Source: Amycolatopsis echigonensis (GTDB lineage: Bacteria; Actinomycetota; Actinomycetes; Mycobacteriales; Pseudonocardiaceae). From it: a stretch of 64,000 bases of DNA. Each line of letters opens with the position of its first letter. Within the stretch, counting starts at the first letter, position 1. Made by a program: the position numbers and the translations under genes. This document shows, one piece after another, positions 52,718 through 61,475 of the stretch. Where the stretch lies: contig NZ_JACJHR010000001.1 in the NCBI RefSeq assembly GCF_014174495.1, positions 62,001 to 126,000 of the forward strand, in the 5' to 3' direction. Below the pieces are notes generated by a model. It was not told the DNA's origin. It ran no database searches and saw nothing but the letters and a program-made list of their open reading frames with translations.

Positions 52718-53176
52718 CTACGCCGCCTTGCCCTCACCCGACGCCGACGACGCACCCGCCGACCTCGACGACGACTTGCCCGCAGCGGCCCTGAACCCCG
52801 TCGCCCGAAAGACGTACGTCTGATACTTGAACTCGCCCTGCCCGCCGACACGCGGCTCCGCCGTCAGGCCGTCCAGCTCGACCGGCCGCATCCCCGGCAA
52901 CGCCTCCGCCGTCGTCGGCACCGGCTGCACATCCGCCAGGAACGTCACCTCGAACGAGGCCCGCTTCGCCTTCGTCTCACCCGGGTCCGTGACCGCAGCC
53001 CTCCATTGGCGCTTCCCGGTCACCTCATCCACCCGTTGCCGCACCGGACGCCCCGCAGCCCGGTCCTCCCGAGACTGATACTCGTTGTCCGGAATAACTT
53101 CCCCCACCATCACCAGTCCCTGCGGGAACGCCTCGTCGAAGTCGATCGCAAACCGGTGTCCCTTTTCGATAGCCAT
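52718..53176 (-). CDS. pra: Pra-like activator of replication, integration and excision
   Basis: A 152-residue protein that matches the small activators annotated as Pra in pSAM2-type elements: MAIEKGHRFAIDFDEAFPQG, LVMVGEV, then TGKRQWRAAVTDPGE, FLADVQPVPTTAEALPGMRP and an Ala/Ser-rich tail. In pSAM2 Pra switches on rep, xis and int expression. It stands upstream of that block here as well. Confidence 0.8.
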   Translation of the reverse strand: MAIEKGHRFAIDFDEAFPQGLVMVGEVIPDNEYQSREDRAAGRPVRQRVDEVTGKRQWRAAVTDPGETKAKRASFEVTFLADVQPVPTTAEALPGMRPVELDGLTAEPRVGGQGEFKYQTYVFRATGFRAAAGKSSSRSAGASSASGEGKAA

Positions 53177-53201
53177 AACCGCTAGCTCCCTGTGTTCTTT
53201 G

Positions 53202-53432
53202 TCAGTCAGTCGTGTCCGGCGCCTCGCCGCCGTAGTCCGTCCGTGTCGCTGCGCTCAGCGCCGTCTCTGCTTCGTGAAGTTGCTTGCCCAGAACCGCGAT
53301 CGCGTCGGAGTCGACGAGCAGGACCACGGGGAACGCCTTGCCGAAGCGGATCTCCGCTCGGTTCGCATACGTCAGCGCGCGGACGCGGATCGGCAGGTCT
53401 GCCGTCACGTGGATCTGGACCGTGTCGCGCAT
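53202..53432 (-). CDS. Small element protein of unknown function (76 aa)
   Basis: 76 residues from ATG 53432: MRDTVQIHVTADLPIRVRAL and a helix FPVVLLVDSDAIAVLGKQLH. Codon use is strongly G/C3-biased and it lies between pra and a tiny upstream frame, so I consider it real. No family recognised. Confidence 0.6.
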   Translation of the reverse strand: MRDTVQIHVTADLPIRVRALTYANRAEIRFGKAFPVVLLVDSDAIAVLGKQLHEAETALSAATRTDYGGEAPDTTD

Positions 53433-53443
53433 GTCGTCCGCGC

Positions 53444-53527
53444 CTAAACCACGTACTTGCGCGGCACCGGCGCGGACGAACCGCTCGACTCGCCTCCGAG
53501 CGTCGACGCCGTACTTGCAGTCGTCAT
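53444..53527 (-). CDS. Possible 27-residue leader or micro-protein
   Basis: AAGGAGG precedes ATG 53527 at ideal spacing. The frame gives 27 residues (MTTASTASTLGGESSGSSAP, then VPRKYVV) and stops at 53444. It is the first frame of the leftward transcript that starts opposite the regulator at 53681. It could be a translated leader or a short peptide; only the ribosome site supports it. Confidence 0.45.
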   Translation of the reverse strand: MTTASTASTLGGESSGSSAPVPRKYVV

Positions 53528-53627
53528 GTCTGCCTCCTTCGGGCTCTGCCGCCGAGCGAGTCTCGGCAACGTGCCACCCAATCTCCGGCAAAAGGCGGGA
53601 CATGATCACCACGTGGCAGGACATCTT

Positions 53628-53658
53628 GGGACGTCCCTGGTACGGTCGAAGACGTCCC
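53628..53658. promoter_or_regulatory. Repeated GACGTCCC operator
   Basis: GGGACGTCCC is a perfect palindrome at 53628-53637, and its half GACGTCCC recurs at 53651-53658, 21 bp (two turns) further. The boxes lie between the leftward element genes and the HTH gene at 53681, a place where a KorSA-like repressor would act on both. Confidence 0.6.
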
Positions 53659-53680
53659 TAAAAGTCCCAAGGGGGTGCGG

Positions 53681-54424
53681 ATGCCCAACGAACGGCTGCG
53701 TGACGCGCTGCTGCGCAACGGGCTCACGCTGGAACAAGTGGCCAAGGCGCTCAGCGTCGACCAGAAGACGGTCGAGCGGTGGATCACCAAAGGCCGCACC
53801 CCGTACCCGAAGCACCGGCACAAGATCGCCGCGATGGCGCGCGAATCGGAGACCTACCTGTGGCCGGACTCCGTCGCACCGGAACGCCGGGCCGAGACTG
53901 CCGCCGCCGAGGTGGTGAGCGTGTTCCCGCACCGCAACGCCATCCCGGTCGAGCTGTGGGACCGGCTGATCAACGACGCGTCAGAGACCGTGGAGATCCT
54001 GGTCCACGCGGCCCTGTTCCTGGTCGAACGCCCGCGGTTCATCAAGGACATCGCAGCCAAGGCCGCGGCCGGCGCGAAGATCCGCCTGGCGTTCGGCGAC
54101 CCGGACGGGGACAGCGTCGCCCTGCGCGGAGAAGAAGAACAACTCGGCGACGGGACGCTCCCCGCGCGTGTCCGCAACGCGCTGGCGTTCTACCGACCGC
54201 TCGTCGGCGTCGAGGGAATCGAGATGCGATTCCACAACACGACGCTCTACAACTCCATCTTCCGCTTCGACGACGAAATGATCATCAACACGCACGTCTA
54301 CGGATTCCAGGGCGCCCACGCACCGTCGCTCCACCTGCGCCGACTCTCCGCCGGGGACCTCTTCGAGACCTACTCGGAGAGCTTCGAGACCGTCTGGAAC
54401 CTCGCCAAGCCCGCCACCATCTAG
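53681..54424 (+). CDS. HTH regulator with DUF5919/PLD-like C-terminal domain
   Basis: A 247-residue protein. The N-terminal Cro/C1-like HTH (RLRDALLRNGLTLEQVAKAL, SVDQKTVERWITKG) precedes a domain (LWDRLINDASETVEILVHAA, KIRLAFGDPDGDSVALRGEE, YNSIFRFDDEMIINTHVYGF) of the DUF5919 type, related in fold to phospholipase-D-like domains but without an HKD motif that I can see. AAGGGGG precedes ATG 53681; a GTG at 53675 is also possible. Coupled to the NUDIX gene downstream, as is often seen in such elements. Likely repressor of the element. Confidence 0.82.
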   Translation: MPNERLRDALLRNGLTLEQVAKALSVDQKTVERWITKGRTPYPKHRHKIAAMARESETYLWPDSVAPERRAETAAAEVVSVFPHRNAIPVELWDRLINDASETVEILVHAALFLVERPRFIKDIAAKAAAGAKIRLAFGDPDGDSVALRGEEEQLGDGTLPARVRNALAFYRPLVGVEGIEMRFHNTTLYNSIFRFDDEMIINTHVYGFQGAHAPSLHLRRLSAGDLFETYSESFETVWNLAKPATI

Positions 54425-54434
54425 GAGGCACCAC

Positions 54435-54905
54435 ATGGCACGCGTCGACTACTACAACGACCCCAACGCACCCGAGGCCAACAGCATCGCGGTCGCGGTG
54501 TCGGCCTTCATCCAGGACGAGGAAGGGCGGATTCTCATGATCCGCCGGACGGACAACGACCTGTACGCCATCCCCGGCGGCCAGCTTGAGTTAGGCGAGA
54601 CGCTTTCCCAAGCCGCCGTCCGGGAGGTGCGCGAGGAAACCGGCATTGAGTGCGAGATTTCAAGCGTCGTCGGACTATACTCCAATCCGCATCACGTCAT
54701 CGCCTATGACGACGGCGAGGTTCGACAAGAGTTTTCGATTTGCTTCCGCGCCATCCCGGTTGGCGGCAATCCAAAACCGAGTAATGAGAGCAAAGAAGTC
54801 CTTTGGGTCCATCTTGCCGATCTCAATAAGCTCAACATCCATCCTTCAATCCGCATAAGGATTCAACACGCTTCAGAAGGTACCGACCGAGTCTTTTTCT
54901 CCTAG
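54435..54905 (+). CDS. NUDIX hydrolase (element-borne)
   Basis: A 156-residue Nudix protein. The box is GGQLELGETLSQAAVREVRE followed by ETGIE, a full match to Gx5Ex7REUxEExGU. AGGAGG at 54424-54429 follows the stop of the regulator, so the two are co-translated. Base composition falls sharply in the second half (from about 54650 on), marking the start of low-GC cargo. A Nudix gene at this place is common in elements of this class; its substrate is unknown. Confidence 0.88.
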   Translation: MARVDYYNDPNAPEANSIAVAVSAFIQDEEGRILMIRRTDNDLYAIPGGQLELGETLSQAAVREVREETGIECEISSVVGLYSNPHHVIAYDDGEVRQEFSICFRAIPVGGNPKPSNESKEVLWVHLADLNKLNIHPSIRIRIQHASEGTDRVFFS

Positions 54906-54922
54906 GTTCCCGCAAGTGCAAC

Positions 54923-56395
54923 TTAGTTGCCGCGTCCTGCACCAGCAACCAGGTCAAGGACTTCTTTCAGCCCCGCGTGAATCCTGAAGGTATCCGCCTC
55001 TGGATTGAACCTCGTATTACCGCTTGAATATCGCCAGACGTACTGCGACCCGCCACCCTGGCCGCCAGGCTTCAGGTAGCCGACGACAGAAAATTCAAAC
55101 AGCTCACGCAGAGCCTCTTTGCTTTTCCCAATCTTATCCATGTCCAGCTTCTTCCAAGCCAAGTCGAAAGAAGTTGACGTGAACTGCATGGAGCCGACGC
55201 TCTTAACGACCTCTAGATAATCTTTATAGTGCGGAACCTGCTTTGCAATTTCATCATCAAGCTCGTTTCTAAGGTACTCAGAATACGAAGACCTGGCCTC
55301 TAAGACGTGTTCGTTATCAAATTTTTCGTCCGGATCTGCGCCGAACGCTCTGTGCTCTATCAGCACTTGATTGCAGAATTTGATCATATCGCGCGGGCGA
55401 AGAAAGGTGCGATCGCAGATGTAAGTGTACTTTGACTTCCGACTCGGCATCTCTCGACCCTCGTTAAAAACACTGTCCCACGAAACCGTTCCTTCACCGT
55501 TTAAGACCTGACCGAACCTGCGCTCCATGAGACTTTTAAGCGTGAGACCTCTCCCATACTCCTTCCATTCAATCTTGGACAGGTGGTTCTCGGTAAGCTT
55601 ATTCTTGTCCTCAAAATGCAGCATCTGGTAGATATCGTCGCGAAGAAATACGATCACTGACGCACGCTTACCATTCTCGGTAGCGATCCGATTTAACTCA
55701 CGCGACGCCAAAATGAGGCCGATCAGCCTTTGATGGTATGCCTGATCGCCAGGATTGAAACCTAAGTCTAATTGGTCGAAGCAGATGTAGTAGTCATGCT
55801 CAGGGTTCAAGCTCTGCATAACGTGCTTGGCAAGCTGTCTATTAACTTCCTGGATGTGGATAGGCAGGTCTTTTACTCTGATTCGCTCGATATCCAGCAC
55901 TGCGAACGGCGTCCTCAGGCCGCCCTTCAACTTTATTTCCTTGTTGGGCGAGAAGAGCTGCGTCAAATCCGGGTTTCGAGACCCGTACGAGTCAACAACG
56001 AACGACTCAATAACCTCCAGCGAGTCCAGGGATTCTTCCCTGATCGCCAATGACTGATCCTGATTCAGTGCGATTTTTGCAAGGCTAAGCAACATCAGGT
56101 ACTTCCAGCTTTGGATGTACCGTCTCTCCTCCGGGACGCCCGTCTGAGCTTGCAGGTCGTGATGATGCCATGGGTAATCATCAAACGTGTGACCGTCGCT
56201 AAAAAGATCATGCGAACGCTCCGATATTAGCCGCCTAAAAATAGCAGTCTTTCCACTTCCTTTCCGGCCAATAATCAGGAACCTCTCATGCTTTCGCGCA
56301 TCCAGGTAAGCTCCGTGATCCTGAAAGCATTCGTTCAAAAGCAAGTCAGCGTCAGCGTCGATTCCACCGAAGCTGCTGACATTTCCGAGGTCCAC
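54923..56395 (-). CDS. P-loop ATPase, Sll1717-like (cargo, possible defence gene)
   Basis: A 490-residue, low-GC gene. The start is likely the GTG at 56395, since the conserved part begins LGNVSSFGGIDADADLLLNE. Walker A is FLIIGRKGSGKTAIFRRL (about 37-54) and Walker B DYYICFDQLDLGF; VIVFLRDDIYQMLHFEDKNK is the sensor-type segment of Sll1717-family ATPases, which are related to KAP/STAND-type NTPases. The last 100 residues form a helical/winged region. No nuclease or membrane motif is seen. A lone cargo gene convergent with the NUDIX gene, at the edge of a mobile element, fits a defence role, but this is inference. Confidence 0.72.
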   Translation of the reverse strand: MDLGNVSSFGGIDADADLLLNECFQDHGAYLDARKHERFLIIGRKGSGKTAIFRRLISERSHDLFSDGHTFDDYPWHHHDLQAQTGVPEERRYIQSWKYLMLLSLAKIALNQDQSLAIREESLDSLEVIESFVVDSYGSRNPDLTQLFSPNKEIKLKGGLRTPFAVLDIERIRVKDLPIHIQEVNRQLAKHVMQSLNPEHDYYICFDQLDLGFNPGDQAYHQRLIGLILASRELNRIATENGKRASVIVFLRDDIYQMLHFEDKNKLTENHLSKIEWKEYGRGLTLKSLMERRFGQVLNGEGTVSWDSVFNEGREMPSRKSKYTYICDRTFLRPRDMIKFCNQVLIEHRAFGADPDEKFDNEHVLEARSSYSEYLRNELDDEIAKQVPHYKDYLEVVKSVGSMQFTSTSFDLAWKKLDMDKIGKSKEALRELFEFSVVGYLKPGGQGGGSQYVWRYSSGNTRFNPEADTFRIHAGLKEVLDLVAGAGRGN

Positions 56396-56892
56396 TAGCC
56401 TTGCCTTCCTTATCCAGAATGTAGCTGCCGAACTTGGCTCTATGGGATCAAGGCGCGCGCCGCCCAGGGCGGCGCGCTGGTCACCTAACGTCCGGCGGCC
56501 CCGCCCCCGGGCGGCGCGGATGGCCTGCCGCTCCGCTTCGGCCACCGGCCGCGGGGCGGGCCGCCGAAGGTGCAGCGGCGTGAGCGCGCCGCCCAGGGCG
56601 CACACCGGACATGTAGATCCACATGAGACATAGAACGCTCAGAGCCACCCCCGTGTTACTGCTTGCTGTCTGGGCTGCGGAGGCCACTCCCTCGTCGGCG
56701 ATTGTCTAACGGCGGACCGACACCCTCAAGGGCGCCTCCGGCGTCGCTGGCGCGATGAGCTGCGCTCACCCTTGACCGCGCCACTCCGACGCTAGGTGCG
56801 GCAGGGACGAGGAAGAGGCCAGGCTGCCTCCGCACGAGGGCCACCACCCGAGGGCGAGACGGCGACCAAGCAGGCCATGACCAGGCAGGATC

Positions 56893-56912
56893 TTGGGGAC
56901 CATTTGGGGACC
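56893..56912. repeat. Right arm-type repeats of element 1
   Basis: TTGGGGACC at 56893-56901 and 56904-56912, 11 bp apart. Same sequence, spacing and orientation as the left pair at 45896-45915. Confidence 0.65.
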
Positions 56913-57008
56913 ACACGTCACGCCCGGACCCACACGACCAGGCGTTTCAGACACGCCAGTCGATCAAGCAAACGCGCTCTGAGCTGCGAAAACCCTGACT
57001 CCACCGTC

Positions 57009-57104
57009 CTGGGGGTCAAGGGGTCGCAGGTTCAAATCCTGTCAGCCCGACCGGACGAACGAGCCGCTTGGCTTGGGTGAAAGCCCAGGTCAGGCGGCTT
57101 TTTT
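57009..57104 (+). repeat. Second att copy, between elements 1 and 2
   Basis: Repeat of 45757-45852 with one mismatch in 96 bp, including the tRNA 3' half (from the anticodon loop on) and the terminator stem. There is no tRNA 5' half in front, so it is not a gene. It serves as right end of element 1 and left end of element 2. Confidence 0.92.
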
Positions 57105-57147
57105 CGTCGCGGGTTTGATCTTGCGGATGATCACCGGGGGCTGCCGC

Positions 57148-57167
57148 CCGGGGACATCTTGGGGACA
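57148..57167. repeat. Left arm-type repeats of element 2
   Basis: CCGGGGACA (57148-57156) and TTGGGGACA (57159-57167), 11 bp apart. The same pair with a different 2-bp spacer is at the other end (62073-62092). The last base (A) differs from that in element 1 (C). Confidence 0.6.
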
Positions 57168-57290
57168 GACCCCGGTTGGAACGAACGCCGGCCGAACCGA
57201 ACAGCTCTCGGCCCCGGGCAAGTAACGCGCGCGCGGGCCCATCCGATGACAGGAACTAGCTTCGAGTGGCCTACAGAGGGAGCGCACAGA

Positions 57291-60068
57291 GTGACCGGGC
57301 TGGAGACAGGCCTTGTGATGGGTGGGAAGTTCCTCGCCCCGCATGCCGCCAAGGCCGCGCTCAAACTCGCGAAGAGAGTCACCTATCGGTGGCGAGTAGA
57401 TCGCGACGTTCATGGCCGCTTGAACCTCAAGTACCGGAGGCGACACTTTCGTTCGTGGCTCAAGACGATCAAGGCCAGCGACCTAGACCAGCCTGTCGAG
57501 ATTGGCGGACCCGAGCTTGCAGTCCGCCTCTCTAAGTGGCTAAGTGAGCGCGACCCAGCGTGGGAGCGCAACCCGGAGAGACTATCTTGCGCTCGCCGCA
57601 TCATTGAAGCGACATACCTCGCGATCCTCAAGCTGGCAGACCCAGGACTCGAACGACAGCTGCGCGAGCAATGGAGCCGAGGTCGCAATGAAGATCTCAT
57701 CGAACGACTGGTAACCCTCACAGGGCGAAGCGCGCCGGTTAGCCCGGAAGATCTGTCAGTCTGGCTCCTCCGCCGCTCGACGGAACGAAGACGGCTTCGG
57801 CTCGCAGCCTTCGACGTCGATGCGGACGCCGTCGACGACCAACTCGATGCACTTCGTGCATTCGTTCCTGACCTCCGCGCGGGATCATTTCGAGTACTGG
57901 TCGGATCGTTCGGAGCAGGCAAGTCGGAGATCGCAGAAGAATGGCACCGGATCACTATTTCGCGGATTACCGAGAGCCCGACCTCGCCGGTTCCCGTTTG
58001 GCTTTCCGCTCGCGACGTCGCAGCAAGCGGCTTAGAATCCAGCCTTGCGCAGCTGGCGGGCGATGTCCGGGTTCGTTCACATGGCGCTGCGATAGTGGTC
58101 GACGGCCTCGATGAGGTTGACGGCGCGACAGCAGAAGCGATCGCACGCGACGCACGGGTGCTGGTAGCGGGCGACCCGCGGAGCACAGTTCTAGCGACGT
58201 GTCGCCCAAGCGTCTTGCTTGAAAGCGCTGACGATATTGCGGTCGACGGATTCAGCGAAGATGCCGCGAGAGCATTTGTTGAAGCACTCGCTGGCGGAAG
58301 GCATTTGACTTTCAAATGGTCAGACGATCTAATAGACACAATCCGTCGACCGTTTTTCGCGCTAGCCGCAGGCTCCTTAATTGCAGCCGGGCATTCTGCT
58401 GCAAATCAGGTCGAACTGATCGACAAGTTGGTCCAAGGCGCTCTCACGCGTCCGAACAGCTCTTCCGCGACCAGCTCGAGCGATTTGTTCAAAATACTCA
58501 TCAGGCTGGGCGTATCTCTCACTAGATCAAGTGGCCGCCTTGACGGTTTGTCCTTTCAAGAACGTCAGTCCGTGTTGTCAACCCGACTAGTAAGCCGCAA
58601 CGTTAGCAACAATGCATCATTCGTCTTGCCGATATTCGAGCAATGGTTTGCGGCACAAGCACTAATTGAAGAGAGCGATCTATTCGCCGAAGCGATCAGC
58701 AGTCCAGAACATTTCGATCGATGGCGATGGGCTGTTGCGATCGCCACGCTTGACGGAAACTCCGATCAAGTCGACGATATGATCGAGGGATGCGTTCGAT
58801 CAAATCCAGGCGCAGGCGCGTGGCTTATCGAACAAATTACACCACAGAAATCTACCTCACAGTCGGCAGACGAAGGATCAGTTGATCCAGATTCAGTCGG
58901 GAGCCGGTTACTCCGCGCGAACCGGGCGTGGATCGATTCACTCGGACCACTATCGACCATGCTATTTCCAATTGCCGATGCGTCGAAGCCGATTAGGCTC
59001 GGCACAAGAGTTACAGGCCGCTTCCTCGAAGTTGGATGGTCGACTACTGCGCCAACCGCAGACGAATGCATACCACTACCGGACCACATTCAATTCTTCT
59101 CACCGAGCGATAAGGAATGGCAATTCAGGTCCGGGGGACGCCTTCCGGGAGGGATTCAATGGCCTTGGACCAAAGTACGCGACCATATCGCAAGCAGCAC
59201 CCTTAACCTTCTCAACGGCCCAACAGTGCTCGGGCCGATGGGCGGCATCTGGCATCAAGAGATCCGGTACCGTACAGCTAGGCTTCTAGTGTCGGAGAGC
59301 GGAATGCGGCACGATCCACTGAACCGCCAGAGAGTCATTAAAGCCGGAATATCGCTGGTAAACCAAATTGACCCCAATGTCGAGAACGCCACCATCCAAT
59401 TGGGATCCCATACGGTTGAACTCGTTGATATCAAGGATTTAATCGCATGGCTTCAAAGTCAGGGATTTGAGTCACTTGAACGTGTCGCCCCAAGGTCCGA
59501 CGTGCTCCAACCTTCACCGGGCGGTTGGGTGTGGGACTTGTACACACCTGAGCACATGGCACGATTTTGTGCGGAGACGTACGGACTTGCATGCGTTGCG
59601 TATGACGAGGTGGCCAATACCAGCTTCTCAGCCTTCGGCTGGTCACTTGGTCATAGAGTGATTCGGCCGTTCGGGATATTCGGGCTGGTAACGTACCAAG
59701 AATCAGCACTTGGCACGACTCCGACATTTGCTTACGAGATGCTTCCCGAGGAAGTTTTGCGAGAGGTCATCTCCAAAGAAGAAGGCCTTATAGTTTCGAC
59801 CAACGGCCGGTCGGCAGTCAAGCTCCTCCCGCACCCGACAGGCGACAGTGACGATTGGCGAAAATTGGCAGAGGCGCAAGCGAAGCTAACTTCCGAGTGG
59901 ATCCTTAAGAACGAGATAAAGACACCGTTCCAGAACATCTCTTCATACAACACCATCATCGAGTGCGGCCACGAACGTCCAGTGAGCTATGTCGCGGCAC
60001 AGTGGATTTGGGCTGACCTTAATCTCCTATCTTTGGCGAAAGGAACTTTTCCACAATTGGACCGATGA
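57291..60068 (+). CDS. STAND (NACHT-like) NTPase, possible antiphage sensor
   Basis: About 925 residues with GTG 57291 as start (GGGAG 8 bases upstream); ATG 57246 or 57318 are alternatives. A helical N-terminal part of about 195 residues leads to Walker A VLVGSFGAGKSEIAEEW (near 203-219) and, 60 residues later, Walker B AAIVVDGLDEVDG (266-278), with TVLATCRPS as sensor. This hhhDGLDE form is the NACHT mark. The C-terminal 500 residues show no repeats that I recognise. No known effector (nuclease, TIR, CHAT) is obvious. GC content is lower than the chromosome. Bacterial NACHT proteins of such elements often defend against phage; here that is inference. Confidence 0.78.
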   Translation: MTGLETGLVMGGKFLAPHAAKAALKLAKRVTYRWRVDRDVHGRLNLKYRRRHFRSWLKTIKASDLDQPVEIGGPELAVRLSKWLSERDPAWERNPERLSCARRIIEATYLAILKLADPGLERQLREQWSRGRNEDLIERLVTLTGRSAPVSPEDLSVWLLRRSTERRRLRLAAFDVDADAVDDQLDALRAFVPDLRAGSFRVLVGSFGAGKSEIAEEWHRITISRITESPTSPVPVWLSARDVAASGLESSLAQLAGDVRVRSHGAAIVVDGLDEVDGATAEAIARDARVLVAGDPRSTVLATCRPSVLLESADDIAVDGFSEDAARAFVEALAGGRHLTFKWSDDLIDTIRRPFFALAAGSLIAAGHSAANQVELIDKLVQGALTRPNSSSATSSSDLFKILIRLGVSLTRSSGRLDGLSFQERQSVLSTRLVSRNVSNNASFVLPIFEQWFAAQALIEESDLFAEAISSPEHFDRWRWAVAIATLDGNSDQVDDMIEGCVRSNPGAGAWLIEQITPQKSTSQSADEGSVDPDSVGSRLLRANRAWIDSLGPLSTMLFPIADASKPIRLGTRVTGRFLEVGWSTTAPTADECIPLPDHIQFFSPSDKEWQFRSGGRLPGGIQWPWTKVRDHIASSTLNLLNGPTVLGPMGGIWHQEIRYRTARLLVSESGMRHDPLNRQRVIKAGISLVNQIDPNVENATIQLGSHTVELVDIKDLIAWLQSQGFESLERVAPRSDVLQPSPGGWVWDLYTPEHMARFCAETYGLACVAYDEVANTSFSAFGWSLGHRVIRPFGIFGLVTYQESALGTTPTFAYEMLPEEVLREVISKEEGLIVSTNGRSAVKLLPHPTGDSDDWRKLAEAQAKLTSEWILKNEIKTPFQNISSYNTIIECGHERPVSYVAAQWIWADLNLLSLAKGTFPQLDR

Positions 60069-60072
60069 CTCT

Positions 60073-61290
60073 AGACGGCTCGCAAGCGGCGTTTCTCGCG
60101 CGCAACTGTCAGATGTTTCGAAAGCAACCCCCGCGTCCGTGATCGACTGCTGATCGGGGTGGAGGTACCGCTGTGTCGTCGACAGCGAGCCGTGGCCGGC
60201 AATCTTCCTCAACACATGGACGGGTACGCCCGCGTCAGCCATCCACGTAAGGCCGGTGTGGCGAAGATCGTGACGGCGGAGGTGTTCAAACCCCAGCTTG
60301 GTCACGACCTCGTCCCAGTGCGTCGCGTCTCGCAGGACCGCGGTGCTGATCCGACCGCCGCGAGGACCGGTGAACAGCCTCGCCATCGGCTCGGGGCCGA
60401 CCGCATCCAGTCGGCTCGCTCGCCACCAACGGCCGGATCTCCTCGATCAGAGGCACCTCCCGGGCTCGTTTGCCCTTAGCGGCCTTGTCCATCAGCCCGC
60501 CAGGTGCCGTGGTCGTCTGCCGACGGACAGTCCACAGCCACTTCTCTCGGTCGATGTCGCAGACCCGAACCCCTGAGACTTCGCCGATCCGGGCGGCCGT
60601 GGAAGCCATGAACTTAACTATGTTGCCTCACCCAACGAACTCGTCGGACGATCGTGCGACCAGCGCATCAGCTAGGCGCAGGAGAGTTGGCCAGTCCGGG
60701 AGGGCCAAGGAGCGAGGGTCGTCAAGCTCGTCCTCCGCCATCTCGAATTCGCGCTGCCATTCGGCGATACGGGCGGGGTTCTGGCTGATGAGCTCGTCTC
60801 GATGCGCCTGCTCCCTCGCAAGGCTGTTCTTGATGGTGGATTTGCTGCAGCCGTCGGCGATCCAAGCCATCGCGGCGCGGTCCACTACGCCGTACGTGAT
60901 CATGCATATGGGCAAGTGCCCAAGCGTCGGCTTGACACGCTTTCGCCAGCCGGCCAGATACGGGGTCGGTCGTCTTCGCCGCCAACCCCCGGATCTCGAC
61001 TGACAGGTTGAGGTCCCCGTACTCTCCGAGCGGCATCTCGGCAGCTGCCGGATCTACGCCGCTTGCCGCGGCGCGCTCCATCCCGCTGATCCAGTCTTCG
61101 GCTTCATCGCGAGTTTCGTGCGACTGCGAGATCGAGGGGTAACCGCCGGTTTCGGGGTCGCTCCAACGAACCCGCGCACGATAGGGCAACGGCCGGCCTT
61201 CGCGGTACTCGATGTCGGTCGCGAGAGACACACCCCATCGGCGGCAGGCGGCGCTTACCAGTTTTTGTTCGATGCCAACGTAGTCTCCAG
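60073..61290 (-). pseudogene. Broken tyrosine integrase of element 2
   Basis: A homologue of the element 1 integrase spread over three frames. The start part (GVSLATDIEYREGRPLPYRA) is followed by a frameshift near 60960 after AAKTTDP. A nonsense codon sits at 60628-60630, where TGG of the sister gene is TGA (SSDEFVG stop). A further frameshift near 60420 precedes the catalytic end RHDLRHTGLTW...RYLHP. A few codons are also missing after STIKNS. All catalytic residues are still legible, so the decay is recent, but no full protein can be made. Confidence 0.88.
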
Positions 61291-61381
61291 TGTCATCCGG
61301 GAACTCGAACGAGCACCGAGGGTTTTTGACCACCTACTAGTGGGGGCCTCTTCGTCCATCCCGTCGACCTGGCGTGAGCCC

Positions 61382-61455
61382 GATCAAGTCTGTCAAGGGG
61401 GCCCGTTTCTGGGGTGGTGAGTGTGCGTGCGGTCTGCCCCCTTGACAGGCTTGAT
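61382..61455. repeat. Inverted repeat at the truncation point of the HTH-TPR gene
   Basis: GATCAAGTCTGTCAAGGGGG (61382-61401, C next) and GCCCCCTTGACAGGCTTGAT (61436-61455) are inverted copies with one mismatch in 20, 33 bp apart. They lie exactly where the front of the regulator gene at 61476 is missing. They could be the ends of a small inserted or deleted element, a terminator, or an operator. Confidence 0.7.
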
Positions 61456-61475
61456 AGCCCCTTGGGGAGGTCGAG

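Larger units (their letters stand above)
56396..57290. other. Junction region between element 1 cargo and element 2 cargo
   Basis: Nearly 900 bp without a convincing gene. It contains a 17-bp direct repeat (GCGCGCCGCCCAGGGCG at 56455-56471 and 56584-56600), the right arm boxes of element 1 (56893-56912), the second att copy (57009-57104) and the left arm boxes of element 2 (57148-57167). It must also hold the promoters of the ATPase and, probably, of the STAND gene. Confidence 0.6.

Noticed and set aside
56442..56916. Several open frames in the GC-rich stretch left of the second att copy
   Set aside because: They overlap each other on both strands, lack ribosome sites and show no consistent codon bias.
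57009..57104. A second tRNA-Pro gene
   Set aside because: Only the 3' half of a tRNA is present, and no acceptor 5' strand or D-arm precedes it. It is an att copy.
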